Shown: positions 25,828 to 33,682 of the stretch, piece after piece
Layout: each line of letters opens with the position of its first letter
Position numbering within the stretch: position 1 is the stretch's first letter
Source of the DNA: Ancylobacter sp. SL191
GTDB lineage: Bacteria; Pseudomonadota; Alphaproteobacteria; Rhizobiales; Xanthobacteraceae
Assembly (NCBI RefSeq): GCF_026625645.1
Contig: NZ_CP113056.1
Location: forward strand, 4,377,001 to 4,441,000
Reading direction: 5' to 3'
DNA: 64,000 bases
Position numbers and translations under genes: made by a program
Notes under the pieces: model-generated
The model's input: the letters and a program-made list of their open reading frames with translations, nothing else
Database searches by the model: none
What the model was told of the DNA's origin: nothing

Positions 25828-26012
25828 GGTTCGTCTCCGAACTGGGCGTTGAAGCGCGCGATCTCGCGCACGAAGTCGTCAAAGCGGCGCACCGCGCGGG
25901 CAAGCTCGCGCACCGCCCCCGCCGCCAGCGCCGAGGCGCCCAGCGCCCACATCAAGAGCGCGAGATGGGCGAGGTCCGCCCTGGCCGCGAAGGCGGTGAT
26001 GAGCGTCTCCAT
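25824..26012 (-). CDS. Small membrane protein, GTA g3.5-like
   Basis: A 62-residue protein with a hydrophobic helix (about 14-35, LAHLALLMWALGASALAAGAV) and an amphipathic C-terminus (ARAVRRFDDFVREIARFNAQF). RcGTA has a small gene, g3.5, in the same place between portal and prohead protease. Function unknown. Confidence 0.75.
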   Translation of the reverse strand: METLITAFAARADLAHLALLMWALGASALAAGAVRELARAVRRFDDFVREIARFNAQFGDEP

Positions 26013-26097
26013 GGGGGTCTCCTCGGGGGCGTTTCCGGGGGCGTCTTCTTGGGGCTTGAGCTTGGGGGGCGTTTCCTCGGGGCCGCACCTTTCCGGT

Positions 26098-26126
26098 CGT
26101 CATGGCCGGGCTTGACCCGAGCATGA
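26098..26126. repeat. Half palindromic repeat, copy 7
   Basis: Only the first arm of the two-arm repeat is present (CGTCATGGCCGGGCTTGACC, then CGAGCATG). The second arm is missing where lower-GC sequence begins, so this may mark one edge of imported DNA. Confidence 0.6.
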
Positions 26127-26304
26127 GGGAGCGTCTTGGCACACCGCCATGCTTAGGTGCCGGCGTCCGCGCTAGCCTCGAAGCACTCTGTCGCCGCGTC
26201 AGCAGCTTAGATGGGCGATCTCAGCATTGTCGGCGAAGTCGGCAATAAGCTTGCCCACACCCTCTCGCCACCTTAAGTTGCACCTATAAGTCAGGAGGGA
26301 TGCC

Positions 26305-26502
26305 ATGATGCCGAAGCTCAACGATGAGGCGATCAGGGACTACTGTGACCGAATCGTTGAACGCCTCAACAAATCGGATTTAAATGGTTGGGAAATTGGA
26401 TTTCTTGAAGATGTTAAATTGAAAATTGAGTCAAAACAGCAGCTTACAGATAAGCAAGAACAGCATTTACTGAAACTATTGCCCAGCAAGGATAACCGCT
26501 AA
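26305..26502 (+). CDS. AT-rich 65-residue hypothetical protein
   Basis: A small helical, charged protein (MMPKLNDEAIRDYCDRIVERL..., ending LTDKQEQHLLKLLPSKDNR). AGGAGG is located 6 bases before the ATG. Codon use (AAA, ATT, TTA, GAT rich) is very unlike the surrounding GC-rich genes, pointing to recent acquisition. It converges on the portal-gene fragment, its stop overlapping the fragment's stop on the other strand. It may be part of the insertion that carries the methyltransferase. No domain recognised. Confidence 0.75.
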   Translation: MMPKLNDEAIRDYCDRIVERLNKSDLNGWEIGFLEDVKLKIESKQQLTDKQEQHLLKLLPSKDNR

Positions 26503-26786
26503 GGTCGCACCCCGTAGCCCACCGCCTGGCGTTTTTCGTCCTCGGTGAGGAAGCTCGCCTCGTCACCTGCCGCCACAGCGCCTCGCGCTCGCCGTGGAGC
26601 GCGGAGACGGCGTCGAGGTCGGGCTCCAGCGTCAGGCCGCTGCCGCCGAAGGCGGGGGCGAGCCAGCCGCAGAGATCATGGCCGATGCGGCGGGCGAGCG
26701 GCAGGATGGCCTGGCGCCACAGCACGCGGCTGGCCTCGGCGTAATTGGCATAGGTCGCGTCGCCGGGAATGCCGAGCAGCATGGGC
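26499..26786 (-). pseudogene. Duplicated 3' fragment of the portal gene
   Basis: Positions 26506-26786 match 27581-27862 (portal 3' end) with four substitutions and one missing T, which shifts the frame. The fragment lacks a start. The stop TAG (26499-26501) follows one codon after the end of homology. Together with the intact copy it brackets the methyltransferase gene. Confidence 0.93.
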
Positions 26787-26849
26787 ACCGTGCTTTGTCG
26801 TCATCGTCCAAGGAAAAAGCCAGCCGGACGACGCGATACGCTCATCAGC

Positions 26850-27569
26850 TCACAGAATTGCATGTTCCAGGTGAATGCGCTGGCAAGCAATTTCGAAATA
26901 TTCTCTGCTGGACTCAATGCCGATGTATGTCAAACTGGCCCGTAAACAGGCGACACCGATGGTTCCCGAGCCCATGAAAGGATCGAGGATTGGCCCTTCC
27001 ATGACTTGGAGTAGGTCAGACATGAGTTCCACCGGCTTACCTGCCATATGAAGTCTGGGACTAGGTGGCCGGCATCTAATGACACCAGGTGCACTAGATC
27101 CTGCTAATGCTCGTGGGCCATTGGTCGCCCACACCGCATATTCGGCTTGGTTGCGATATCTTCCGCGCTGTGGTCGGGCACATTCAGTCTTGTCCCAAGG
27201 AACGATACCGCGCCAAACCCATCCTGCAGATTGTATAGCATCGGTTGTCGTGGGTAATTGGCGCCAATCTGAAAAAACGCAACATAGCGCCGATGGGGGT
27301 ACTTTTCGTCGCGCTTGTCGTAGCCACTGGCTTGACCAAGCAAAATAAGAGCGTTGATCTCGGCTGTCGCCATCGAATTCCGGATACTTAACCTTCTGAA
27401 ATGAATATTTCCGACTTGTTGAAATATCGCGATTGGATCGCTGAGAATTTCCACTGGAGTAAGGGGGATCGGTTAGGATTGCCCCACCAGACAGATCGGG
27501 GACATTGGCCAGCAAGTCGAGGGCATCCCCATAATAGAGGGTAGCGTTCCCGATAACTTCGATGTGCAT
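26850..27569 (-). CDS. DNA adenine-N6 methyltransferase, beta-class order
   Basis: A 239-residue SAM-dependent methyltransferase. Motif IV DPPY lies at residues 34-37 and the SAM-binding motif I DPFMGSGT at 196-203, so catalytic region comes before the cofactor region, as in beta-class N6-adenine or N4-cytosine enzymes of phages. The DPPY form suggests adenine. No restriction gene is nearby. It starts 4 bases after the portal stop, so it is placed to be cotranscribed and coupled with GTA genes. Base composition is lower in GC than neighbours, and the gene is bracketed by the portal duplication. Confidence 0.9.
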   Translation of the reverse strand: MHIEVIGNATLYYGDALDLLANVPDLSGGAILTDPPYSSGNSQRSNRDISTSRKYSFQKVKYPEFDGDSRDQRSYFAWSSQWLRQARRKVPPSALCCVFSDWRQLPTTTDAIQSAGWVWRGIVPWDKTECARPQRGRYRNQAEYAVWATNGPRALAGSSAPGVIRCRPPSPRLHMAGKPVELMSDLLQVMEGPILDPFMGSGTIGVACLRASLTYIGIESSREYFEIACQRIHLEHAIL

Positions 27570-27573
27570 AGCT

Positions 27574-28740
27574 CTACCCCCGCACCCCGTAGCCCACCGC
27601 CTGGCGTTTTTCGTCCTCGGTGAGGAAGCTCGCCTCGTTCACCTGCCGCCACAGCGCCTCGCGCTCGCCGTGGAGCGCGGAGACGGCGTCGAGGTCGGGC
27701 TCCAGCGTCAGGCCGCTGCCGCCGAAGGCGGGGGCGAGCCAGCCGCAGAGATCATGGCCGATGCGGCGGGCGAGCGGCAGGATGGCCTGGCGCCACAGCA
27801 CCCGGCTGGCTTCCGCGTAATTGGCATAGGTCGCGTCGCCGGGAATACCGAGCAGCATGGGCGGCACGCCGAAGGCGAGCGCGATCTCGCGCGCCGCGGC
27901 GTTCTTCGCTTCCAGAAAATCCATGTCCTTCGGCGAGAGCGACAAGGGCCGCCAGTCGAGCCCGCCCTCCAAGAGCAGCGGGCGCCCGGCATTGGCGGTG
28001 CCGGAGAAATTCGCCTCCAGCTCCTCCTTCAGCCGGTCGAACTGCTCGTCCGACAGATTGCCCGCCCCGGCATAGACCAGCGCGCCGGAGGGCCGGGCGG
28101 CATTGTCGAGCAGCGCCTTGTTCCAGGCGCCGGCGGCGTTGTGCAGATCGAGCGCGGTGAGCGCGGCTTCCAGCGGCGGGGCGCCGTAATGATCGTCCAG
28201 CGGGTTGAACAGCGCGATATGGCGGATCGGCGGCACCTCGCCGCTCTGCGCGAAGCGCACGCTGCGCCCGCCGGCGCTGTATTCATAAGCCTCCGGCCAG
28301 CCATCCGCGCCGGGCACGACGCGCATCCGGTCCGGGCGCAGCACATGGAGTTCGCGCGGCGTGCCGGAAAGGCTGACCGCCTCGACATAGGCATTGCCGG
28401 CGATCAGCAGATGCGCCGCCACCGCCTCCAGCAGTTCCGGCCCGGAGAGTTTTCCGCCCGGCCGGGCCATGAGGGCGATCAGCGGGTGATCGTCGATCTC
28501 GCGCCCGCTTTCGCTGAGGATGAAGCGCGTCTCGGCCACCCCTTGCGCGATCAGCCGCACGCAGCGATGCGCGACGGCGTTACGCTGATAGCCCTCGCGG
28601 GCCAGCGCGCCATAATCGCGCGGCGTCCATTGCGGCCGGCTCCCGGCGAGGAACGCCACCAGCGGGTGGGTCCGCGAGGCCTTGGCCTCCGGCGCGCCGG
28701 GCGCCGCCGGGCGATGGCGGGTGAAGGGAAAGAGCTTCAT
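27574..28740 (-). CDS. Portal protein (g3)
   Basis: A 388-residue HK97-type portal protein: YQRNAVAHRCVRLIAQGVAE (about 50-70), LIAGNAYVEA, ELHVLRPDRM, HIALFNPLDDHYGAPPLEAA and EIALAFGVPPMLLGIPGD are classic portal motifs. The ATG at 28740 gives MKLFPFTRH. The last 92 codons exist a second time at 26506-26786; this copy is the intact one but could be the imported one. Confidence 0.95.
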   Translation of the reverse strand: MKLFPFTRHRPAAPGAPEAKASRTHPLVAFLAGSRPQWTPRDYGALAREGYQRNAVAHRCVRLIAQGVAETRFILSESGREIDDHPLIALMARPGGKLSGPELLEAVAAHLLIAGNAYVEAVSLSGTPRELHVLRPDRMRVVPGADGWPEAYEYSAGGRSVRFAQSGEVPPIRHIALFNPLDDHYGAPPLEAALTALDLHNAAGAWNKALLDNAARPSGALVYAGAGNLSDEQFDRLKEELEANFSGTANAGRPLLLEGGLDWRPLSLSPKDMDFLEAKNAAAREIALAFGVPPMLLGIPGDATYANYAEASRVLWRQAILPLARRIGHDLCGWLAPAFGGSGLTLEPDLDAVSALHGEREALWRQVNEASFLTEDEKRQAVGYGVRG

Positions 28741-28816
28741 CGGGGGCTCCGGTTGCAAAGGGGGGCGGCAGTAAATGGGGGGCTAACGGCCGCTGGAGCG
28801 CCCCGCCATCAGGCGG

Positions 28817-28925
28817 TCATGGCCGGGCTTGGGCCGGCCATCCACGACTTGGGCCGAGCGTGCCAGAAAGAAGTCGTGGATCCCCGGGCTGATCCTCGGA
28901 TCAAGTCCGGGCACGGGGATGACGG
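28817..28925. repeat. Palindromic intergenic repeat, copy 8
   Basis: Two-arm repeat (TGGCCGGGCTTGGGCCGGCCA arm, then GGATCCCCGGGCTGATCC and TCAAGTCCGGGCACGGGGATG) between portal and large terminase genes. The second arm is rearranged compared with other copies. Confidence 0.75.
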
Positions 28926-28958
28926 CGCGTGGGGCGGGACACGCGCCCCCTCACCCCC

Positions 28959-30329
28959 TCACACCCGCCGCACGCGGGGCGCGGACTGGGGGCCGAGGGC
29001 GAGCGCCGTCACCGCCCAGACCAGCGCGTCGAGCCGGTCCGGGGAACGGCCATTGGAGAGGCCTTCGGGGGCGAAGTCGCACATCTCGTCCTCCAGCGCC
29101 GGGAACACCCCGGCATGACGCACGCGGCACTGCTCGTAGAGCGCGGCGACGGGCTCGGCGCGCAGCCATTTTCCGCGCGTCGCCCGCACCTCGCGCACCG
29201 GCACGGCGGGGTCGATGCCGGCGAGGATGGTGCGCACCATCTCCCCGCCCTGGTTGATCTCCACCACGACCCGATCGGCCTTGAGGCGATGAAACAGCCC
29301 GATCGCCCGCGCGCCCCAGGCGGTCGGCGTCAGGCCCTGCGCGCTCTCATCGGCCAGCACATGGACGATGCCGTCGCGGTCGATCCCCGCCGCGACCAGC
29401 CCGCAGGCATCGGCCGTGCGGCGCGAGGACGCCGGCGGATCGACCGCCACGACGATGCGCACCAGCTTTTCGCGGGTCATCTCGGGCGCCGCGTCTTCCC
29501 GCGCGGCTTCCAGCGCCGCCCGGTTCCACAGCGCGTCCGGCCGGTCCTCGATCAGCTCGCCGGCGAGTTCCTGCCGGCCGAGCCGCGTGCCGGCATAGCG
29601 CCCGACCACCGTGTCGAGGAAGCTCGGGGCGAGATGGGCGGCGTTCTCCGCCGTGCCCATGCGGGTGATGGCGGTGCGCGGATCGGCCAGCAGCGCGCGG
29701 ATCAGCGCGGTCGGGCGTGGGGTCGTGGTCACCATCTGGCGCGGCCGGGCGCCGAGGCGCAGGCCGAATTGCAGCATGTCGAAGGCGGCTTGCGCGTGCC
29801 GCCATTTGGCGAGTTCATCGCACCAGGCGGCGTCGAATTGCGGGCCGCGCAGCGCCTCCGGGTCTTCGGCGGAAAAGCCCTGCGCCACCGCGCCATTCGG
29901 CCATTCGAGGCGCCGGCGCGTCGGCTCCCAGCGCGGGCGCTCACCGCGCGGGTGAATGGCGAGAAGGCCGGAGACGCCCTCCACCATCACCTCGCGCACA
30001 TCGTTGAAGGTCTCGGCAACAAGGGCGATGCGCCCGGCCTTCGGCCCGGCCCGGCCGTGAATGAGGGCGCGCACCCATTCGGCGCCCGCCCGCGTCTTGC
30101 CGGCGCCGCGCCCGCCCAGCACCAGCCAGGTCAGCCAGTCGCCCCCGCCCTGCGCGCAGGCAGGCGGGTGCTGCGCCGGCCGGCCGATCAGCGGCCAGTG
30201 GTGCAGCAGCCAGCGGCAGGCGGCGGGATCGAGCGCGGCCAGCGCCTCAGGGAGCCTTCCCGCCTGCCAGCACGCGCTCAAGCGTCGCGCCAAGCTCGCG
30301 TCGGAAGGCGTCGGCATCGCGTCCGGCAT
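28959..30329 (-). CDS. Terminase large subunit (g2)
   Basis: Packaging motor of 456 residues. Walker A GGRGAGKT at 72-79, Walker B FDAAWCDE near 165-172, motif III TTTPRPT, and the C-terminal nuclease start VAVDPPAS (Asp). The start overlaps the small terminase gene by about 80 bases out of frame, with GAGGAGGACGAGG before the ATG. Headful packaging of host DNA is known for RcGTA; not deducible here. Confidence 0.95.
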   Translation of the reverse strand: MPDAMPTPSDASLARRLSACWQAGRLPEALAALDPAACRWLLHHWPLIGRPAQHPPACAQGGGDWLTWLVLGGRGAGKTRAGAEWVRALIHGRAGPKAGRIALVAETFNDVREVMVEGVSGLLAIHPRGERPRWEPTRRRLEWPNGAVAQGFSAEDPEALRGPQFDAAWCDELAKWRHAQAAFDMLQFGLRLGARPRQMVTTTPRPTALIRALLADPRTAITRMGTAENAAHLAPSFLDTVVGRYAGTRLGRQELAGELIEDRPDALWNRAALEAAREDAAPEMTREKLVRIVVAVDPPASSRRTADACGLVAAGIDRDGIVHVLADESAQGLTPTAWGARAIGLFHRLKADRVVVEINQGGEMVRTILAGIDPAVPVREVRATRGKWLRAEPVAALYEQCRVRHAGVFPALEDEMCDFAPEGLSNGRSPDRLDALVWAVTALALGPQSAPRVRRV

Positions 30330-30798
30330 CCTCGTCCTCCTCTTCCGGCTCCTGGCGGGCGAGCGCGGCGAGTTCGCGCAGCGAGCGCACGAGAATGGCC
30401 AGCGTGCGCGCGGCCCGCTCGGCCTGGGTGACGCCGTTTGCGGCGAGCCCGGCCCGCGCGACGATGCGCTCGACCGCGCCGATCTCAGCCTCGATGCGGG
30501 CGACCAGCCGGGTGATGAGATCCCCGCGCAGCGCCCCGCCCGCCGTGGGAAGGGCGGGCACCAGGGGCGGTGCCGCCGCGGTGGGCGCCGGGGCGAGCGC
30601 GGGAGCGGGGTCGGCGTCGGGCGGGGGAATGCGCCCGGCCCGCCGGGTCCAGCCCCAGCGGGGAATGCGTGTGTTTAAGGTCGATTTCGAGATGCCGAGC
30701 ATGTCGGCGATCTGCTGCACCGGCACATTGCTGCGCTCATAAAGCCGGCGCGCCTCATCGAGCGCCTCCGGCGTGATGACATGAGCAGGAACCGACAT
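30247..30798 (-). CDS. HTH small terminase-like protein (g1 position)
   Basis: A 183-residue protein whose N-terminus has a helix-turn-helix (EARRLYERSNVPVQQIADMLGISKSTLNTRIPRWGW, about 15-50), then an Ala/Pro-rich linker (60-95) and a helical C-terminal domain. Position before TerL and the HTH suit a TerS DNA-recognition subunit. The ATG at 30798 has AGGAGG in front. It would be the first gene of the GTA transcript. Confidence 0.82.
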   Translation of the reverse strand: MSVPAHVITPEALDEARRLYERSNVPVQQIADMLGISKSTLNTRIPRWGWTRRAGRIPPPDADPAPALAPAPTAAAPPLVPALPTAGGALRGDLITRLVARIEAEIGAVERIVARAGLAANGVTQAERAARTLAILVRSLRELAALARQEPEEEDEDAGRDADAFRRELGATLERVLAGGKAP

Positions 30799-30862
30799 GG
30801 CGCCTCCTGAGGGTGGGGTGAGGACGGGGCCACCACAGGGGCGGCGGGAACGGTCGGGCATG

Positions 30863-30885
30863 AAAAAGCCGGCCCGAGGGCCGGC
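30863..30885 (-). terminator. Intrinsic terminator upstream of terS
   Basis: On the minus strand GCCGGCCC-TC-GGGCCGGC forms an 8-bp perfect GC stem followed by five T. It lies 65 bases before the terS start codon and about 75 bases after the predicted transcription start, so it either ends a small RNA or attenuates the GTA transcript. Confidence 0.8.
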
Positions 30886-30961
30886 GGGAGGATGGCGACC
30901 GTCGCGTTCGCCGCATCAACCGGGCGGAAGCACCCGGCCCTTCGACGCAACTGTGGAGCAT
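30863..30961 (-). ncRNA. Candidate ~100-nt small RNA or attenuated leader, suhB/mmgR-like layout
   Basis: The transcript between the predicted start (~30961) and the terminator would fold into a CCGGG/CCCGG hairpin, then GAU-GGCGA/UCGCC-AUC, then an unpaired CUCCC anti-Shine-Dalgarno-like run, then the terminator stem. GGUUGAU and CCUCCC before the terminator recall the alphaproteobacterial suhB/mmgR RNA family, by memory only. If no such RNA exists this is a terS leader. Confidence 0.45.
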
Positions 30962-30967
30962 GCTCGA

Positions 30968-30996
30968 AATCTACCCGACCAGCGTCACGCTGTCAA
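30968..30996 (-). promoter_or_regulatory. Strong sigma70-type promoter with palindrome in the spacer
   Basis: Minus strand: TTGACA (30996-30991), 17-base spacer, TAGATT (30973-30968). The spacer and the end of the -35 box contain the perfect inverted repeat CAGCGT-G-ACGCTG (30992-30980), a likely repressor or activator site. AT-rich sequence upstream could act as an UP element. It is the only near-consensus promoter I found ahead of the GTA genes. Confidence 0.7.
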
Positions 30997-31418
30997 GGAC
31001 TATTTTCCTATTATTATTTATGCGGTGCGTACTTGGCGATTGAGGAATGATCTCAATAGGCTAGCGTCATTGCGAGCATGGCTGAACCACAACCCATAAA
31101 AAAAACCGCTGGCCCCCACCGCTCACCGACCTTGCCAACCCTGATTTCACGTGTTGTGAATATCTCCAACATACCAAGCAAACTCTTCAATGAGTCTGCC
31201 TGATCCGACCTCGAACTTATGACGCCGCAATCTGTGAACAAAGGTTCACAGAACGTGGACTTGGGCATCGGCTCTGTGCTCCTAGGAGCACGAGCGTTGT
31301 ACAATTTGATATATTCAGAATCTTCCCGAAAGGGGAGAAGGGGGGAGCCCAGATGCGGACCCGGAACTCCCCCAAACCGCCCCGTTAAGGAGCGTCGCTA
31401 GAAGAAGTCACGTGGGGC
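30997..31418. other. AT-rich gene-free stretch upstream of the GTA promoter
   Basis: About 420 bases of lower GC content. It holds short open frames without ribosome sites, and I see no convincing gene. It may host regulatory protein binding upstream of the 30.97 kb promoter. Confidence 0.5.
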
Positions 31419-31535
31419 TTAGCGCTTCGGCCAATGCCGACAGTGCGGCCTCACGTACTCTTTCTTGCCGAACCGAATGCGGACATAGTCCGTAACCGGC
31501 ACCGGCATGCAGACAGGACAAGAAGCAGGGCGCAT
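31419..31535 (-). CDS. 38-residue putative zinc-binding microprotein
   Basis: A small ORF starting MRPASCPVCMPVPV and ending RPHCRHWPKR. The CPVC pair (Cys6, Cys9) and the HCRH cluster near the C-terminus could bind one zinc ion. AAAGGAGG is 6 bases upstream of the ATG, a near-perfect ribosome site. Too short for most gene finders. Position upstream of the GTA promoter and on the same strand; no relation to GTA proved. Confidence 0.6.
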   Translation of the reverse strand: MRPASCPVCMPVPVTDYVRIRFGKKEYVRPHCRHWPKR

Positions 31536-31559
31536 GGCGTCCTCCTTTGCTGTGGCCGG

Positions 31560-32240
31560 CGAGCTGGGCTCGCCCCCCTGAAGCGCCGAATACGCCCCTG
31601 CCTAAAGGCGCATCGAATCAGGACCACATTGTCTGCGAATCACAAGGTACCAGCGCGAGCAGTAGAGGTGGAGTCAGTTCGGGGTTTGTTCCCCGCCATC
31701 CCCGCCACCCCCGTCATCCCCCGCCCTTCTACAGCTACTCTACGCAAATTTCCTTTGGGAGCGGTCTTTAAGCCGGCTACGGCGGGCATCCCTTTGCTAG
31801 CACGGAACCCGCCCTCCCTCCCCCTCACCCGGCGCTCCGCGCCGACCTCTCCCCCACGGGGAGAGGTGAAGGGCGGCCGTTCACATGGAGGAGCTGACGA
31901 AGACGGAGCACGATCCCGGCTCATCGCCTACGGCGATGTCCGGGATGACGCTCTGATGCTCGGGATGACGCTCGGATGCTCGGGATGGCGCACTTCGGGA
32001 TGACGCTCTGACGCCGGGACCACGCCCCTTCATCGAGTGCGCCGCCTCCACGGGGCGCGCCCGGCTCCCTCTCCCCGTCGGGGAGAGGGCTGGGGTGAGG
32101 GGCCGGGACGCTTCAGGAAAGAAACCGCGCGCGCCCTCACCCGGCTGATCGCGCCGACCTCTCCCCCACGGGGAGAGGTGAAGAACCGCCGGCTTTCAGG
32201 CGGGGCAGCCGGACCCGTCTGGAGACCGGCGGCCTGCCTC
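31560..32240. repeat. Gene-free region made of diverse intergenic repeats
   Basis: Contains two copies of a CTCACCCGGC...GACCTCTCCCCCACGGGGAGAGGTGAAG element (about 31827-31873 and 32136-32181), the related CTCTCCCCGTCGGGGAGAGGGCTGGGGTGAGG (32071-32102), and several CGGGATGACGCTC runs (31941-32010). No credible gene. Confidence 0.75.
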
Positions 32241-32816
32241 TCAGAGCCCGTGCGACTTGGCGTGGGCGAGGAGCTTGATCTCCTTCAGCAGCGCCTCGAC
32301 GCCGCCGAGCACGAAGCTCTTGGTCTTGTCATCAGTGAACACCCCGTCCTTCACCTTCTCGGCGACCGAGGGGATGGCGAGGTGCGGGTAGTCGATGACG
32401 CGCGAGCCGGCGGCGCTCAGCGTCTCGCGGACCTGCGCCTGGGCGCGGATGCCGCCGGTGGAGCCGGGCGAGGAGGTGAGCACGAGCGCCGGCTTGCCGC
32501 GCAGCGCGCCCTTGCCATAGGGGCGCGAGCCCCAGTCGATGGCGTTCTTCAGCGCGCCGGAGGTGCCGTAATTATATTCCGGCGAGGCGAGGATGACGCC
32601 GTCCGCCGCCGCGATCGCCGCGCGCAGCGCCGCCGCATGGGCCGGCGGGGTCTCGGTGTCCTCGTCCTGGTTGTACATCTCGACGCCGTTCAGGCGGAAC
32701 ACGGTGAGGTCCGCCGTGTCGGCCAGCGCGACCTTCAGCGCCTCGAGGACGGCGGTGGAGAAGGAGCCGGCGCGCAGGCTGCCGGAAATGCCGAGGATCT
32801 TCGGGCGGTCGGTCAT
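32241..32816 (-). CDS. NADPH-dependent FMN reductase (ChrR/SsuE-like flavoprotein)
   Basis: A 191-residue flavodoxin-like reductase: ILGISGSLRAGSFS at the N-terminus (phosphate loop for FMN), ASPEYNYGTSGALKNAIDWGSR in the middle (about 85-106) and VLTSSPGSTGG. Such proteins reduce quinones, chromate or azo compounds with NAD(P)H. The ATG at 32816 has AAGGAG 9 bases upstream; in-frame codons further upstream lack a site. Confidence 0.9.
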   Translation of the reverse strand: MTDRPKILGISGSLRAGSFSTAVLEALKVALADTADLTVFRLNGVEMYNQDEDTETPPAHAAALRAAIAAADGVILASPEYNYGTSGALKNAIDWGSRPYGKGALRGKPALVLTSSPGSTGGIRAQAQVRETLSAAGSRVIDYPHLAIPSVAEKVKDGVFTDDKTKSFVLGGVEALLKEIKLLAHAKSHGL

Positions 32817-33097
32817 GAAAGCTCTACTCCTTGGGCGGCGCGCCGCCGGTATGGGAACGCGGATCGCGTGCAAGATCACGGCCGCGCCAGCGGAACTCAA
32901 GGGGGCAGATTTGCAGATCCGCACACAAAAGCTTGCGCGGAACGCATGACCTTGCGGCAATGACCTAGCGGCAACGACCGTCAGGCGCCCGCCAGGGGCG
33001 CGGCGCGCGGCGGGAACCTGCGGCGGGGGCGCGCGTTTGCCCGCTCCGCGAAGCGTGCTACCGATTCGCGGGAGTTGCGCAGCAGGAAGGCCCGCTT

Positions 33098-33655
33098 GTG
33101 ATTCTGACCGACCGCGACATTCTCGACGCCCTCGCCGCCGGCACGCTCAGCATCGAGCCGCCGCCCCCGGCGGAGTTCTACGCGCCGAACGGCGTGGACC
33201 TCCGGCTCGACAGCCGGCTCACCCTCTACCGCGCGCCGGGGCCGGAGGAAGATCCGGTGATCGACCCGGCGGGGCCGGGCTACAGTTTTCGCGAGGCGAT
33301 CACCCGGATGGCCGATGACATCGAGATCGGCGAGGAGGGCTTCGTGCTCGACCCCGGCCGGCTGGTGCTGGGCTGGACGCTGGAGCGGGTCGATTTCGGC
33401 GCCGGGGCGCGGCTCGCCGCGCGCGTCGAGGGCAAGAGTTCACTCGCACGGATCGGCCTGATCGTCCACCTGACTGCACCGACCATCCACGCCGGATCGA
33501 CCGGCCGCATCCAGCTCGAGATCATCAATCTCGGCCCGCGCCCGATCCGCCTGCGCAGCGGTATGAAGGTGTGCCAGCTGATCCTGGAGCAGACGCTGGG
33601 CGTGCCCCAGCGCAGCTATGGCGGGCAGTTCGCCGGCCAGCGGGCGGCCGGCTGA
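33098..33655 (+). CDS. dcd: dCTP deaminase
   Basis: Converts dCTP to dUTP for thymidylate synthesis. 185 residues, GTG start with AGGAAGG upstream. EGKSSLARIGL (111-121) forms the nucleotide-binding motif and Glu141 in HAGSTGRIQLEIINLG is the catalytic residue. Length is slightly shorter than E. coli Dcd (193). It stands alone with its own start. Confidence 0.95.
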   Translation: MILTDRDILDALAAGTLSIEPPPPAEFYAPNGVDLRLDSRLTLYRAPGPEEDPVIDPAGPGYSFREAITRMADDIEIGEEGFVLDPGRLVLGWTLERVDFGAGARLAARVEGKSSLARIGLIVHLTAPTIHAGSTGRIQLEIINLGPRPIRLRSGMKVCQLILEQTLGVPQRSYGGQFAGQRAAG

Positions 33656-33682
33656 TCCGGCCCGAAAGCTGACCGGATTATA

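Noticed and set aside
8416..28925. CRISPR array made of the repeated palindromes
   Set aside because: Repeat copies are kilobases apart between genes, vary in arm sequence and have no regular spacers; no cas genes.
8560..30798. Active temperate prophage
   Set aside because: No integrase, excisionase, repressor, replication gene or att repeat is visible, and gene content follows the GTA type. A degraded prophage outside the window cannot be excluded.
31053..31304. 83-codon frame on the minus strand upstream of the GTA promoter
   Set aside because: No ribosome site, atypical composition, no recognisable domain.
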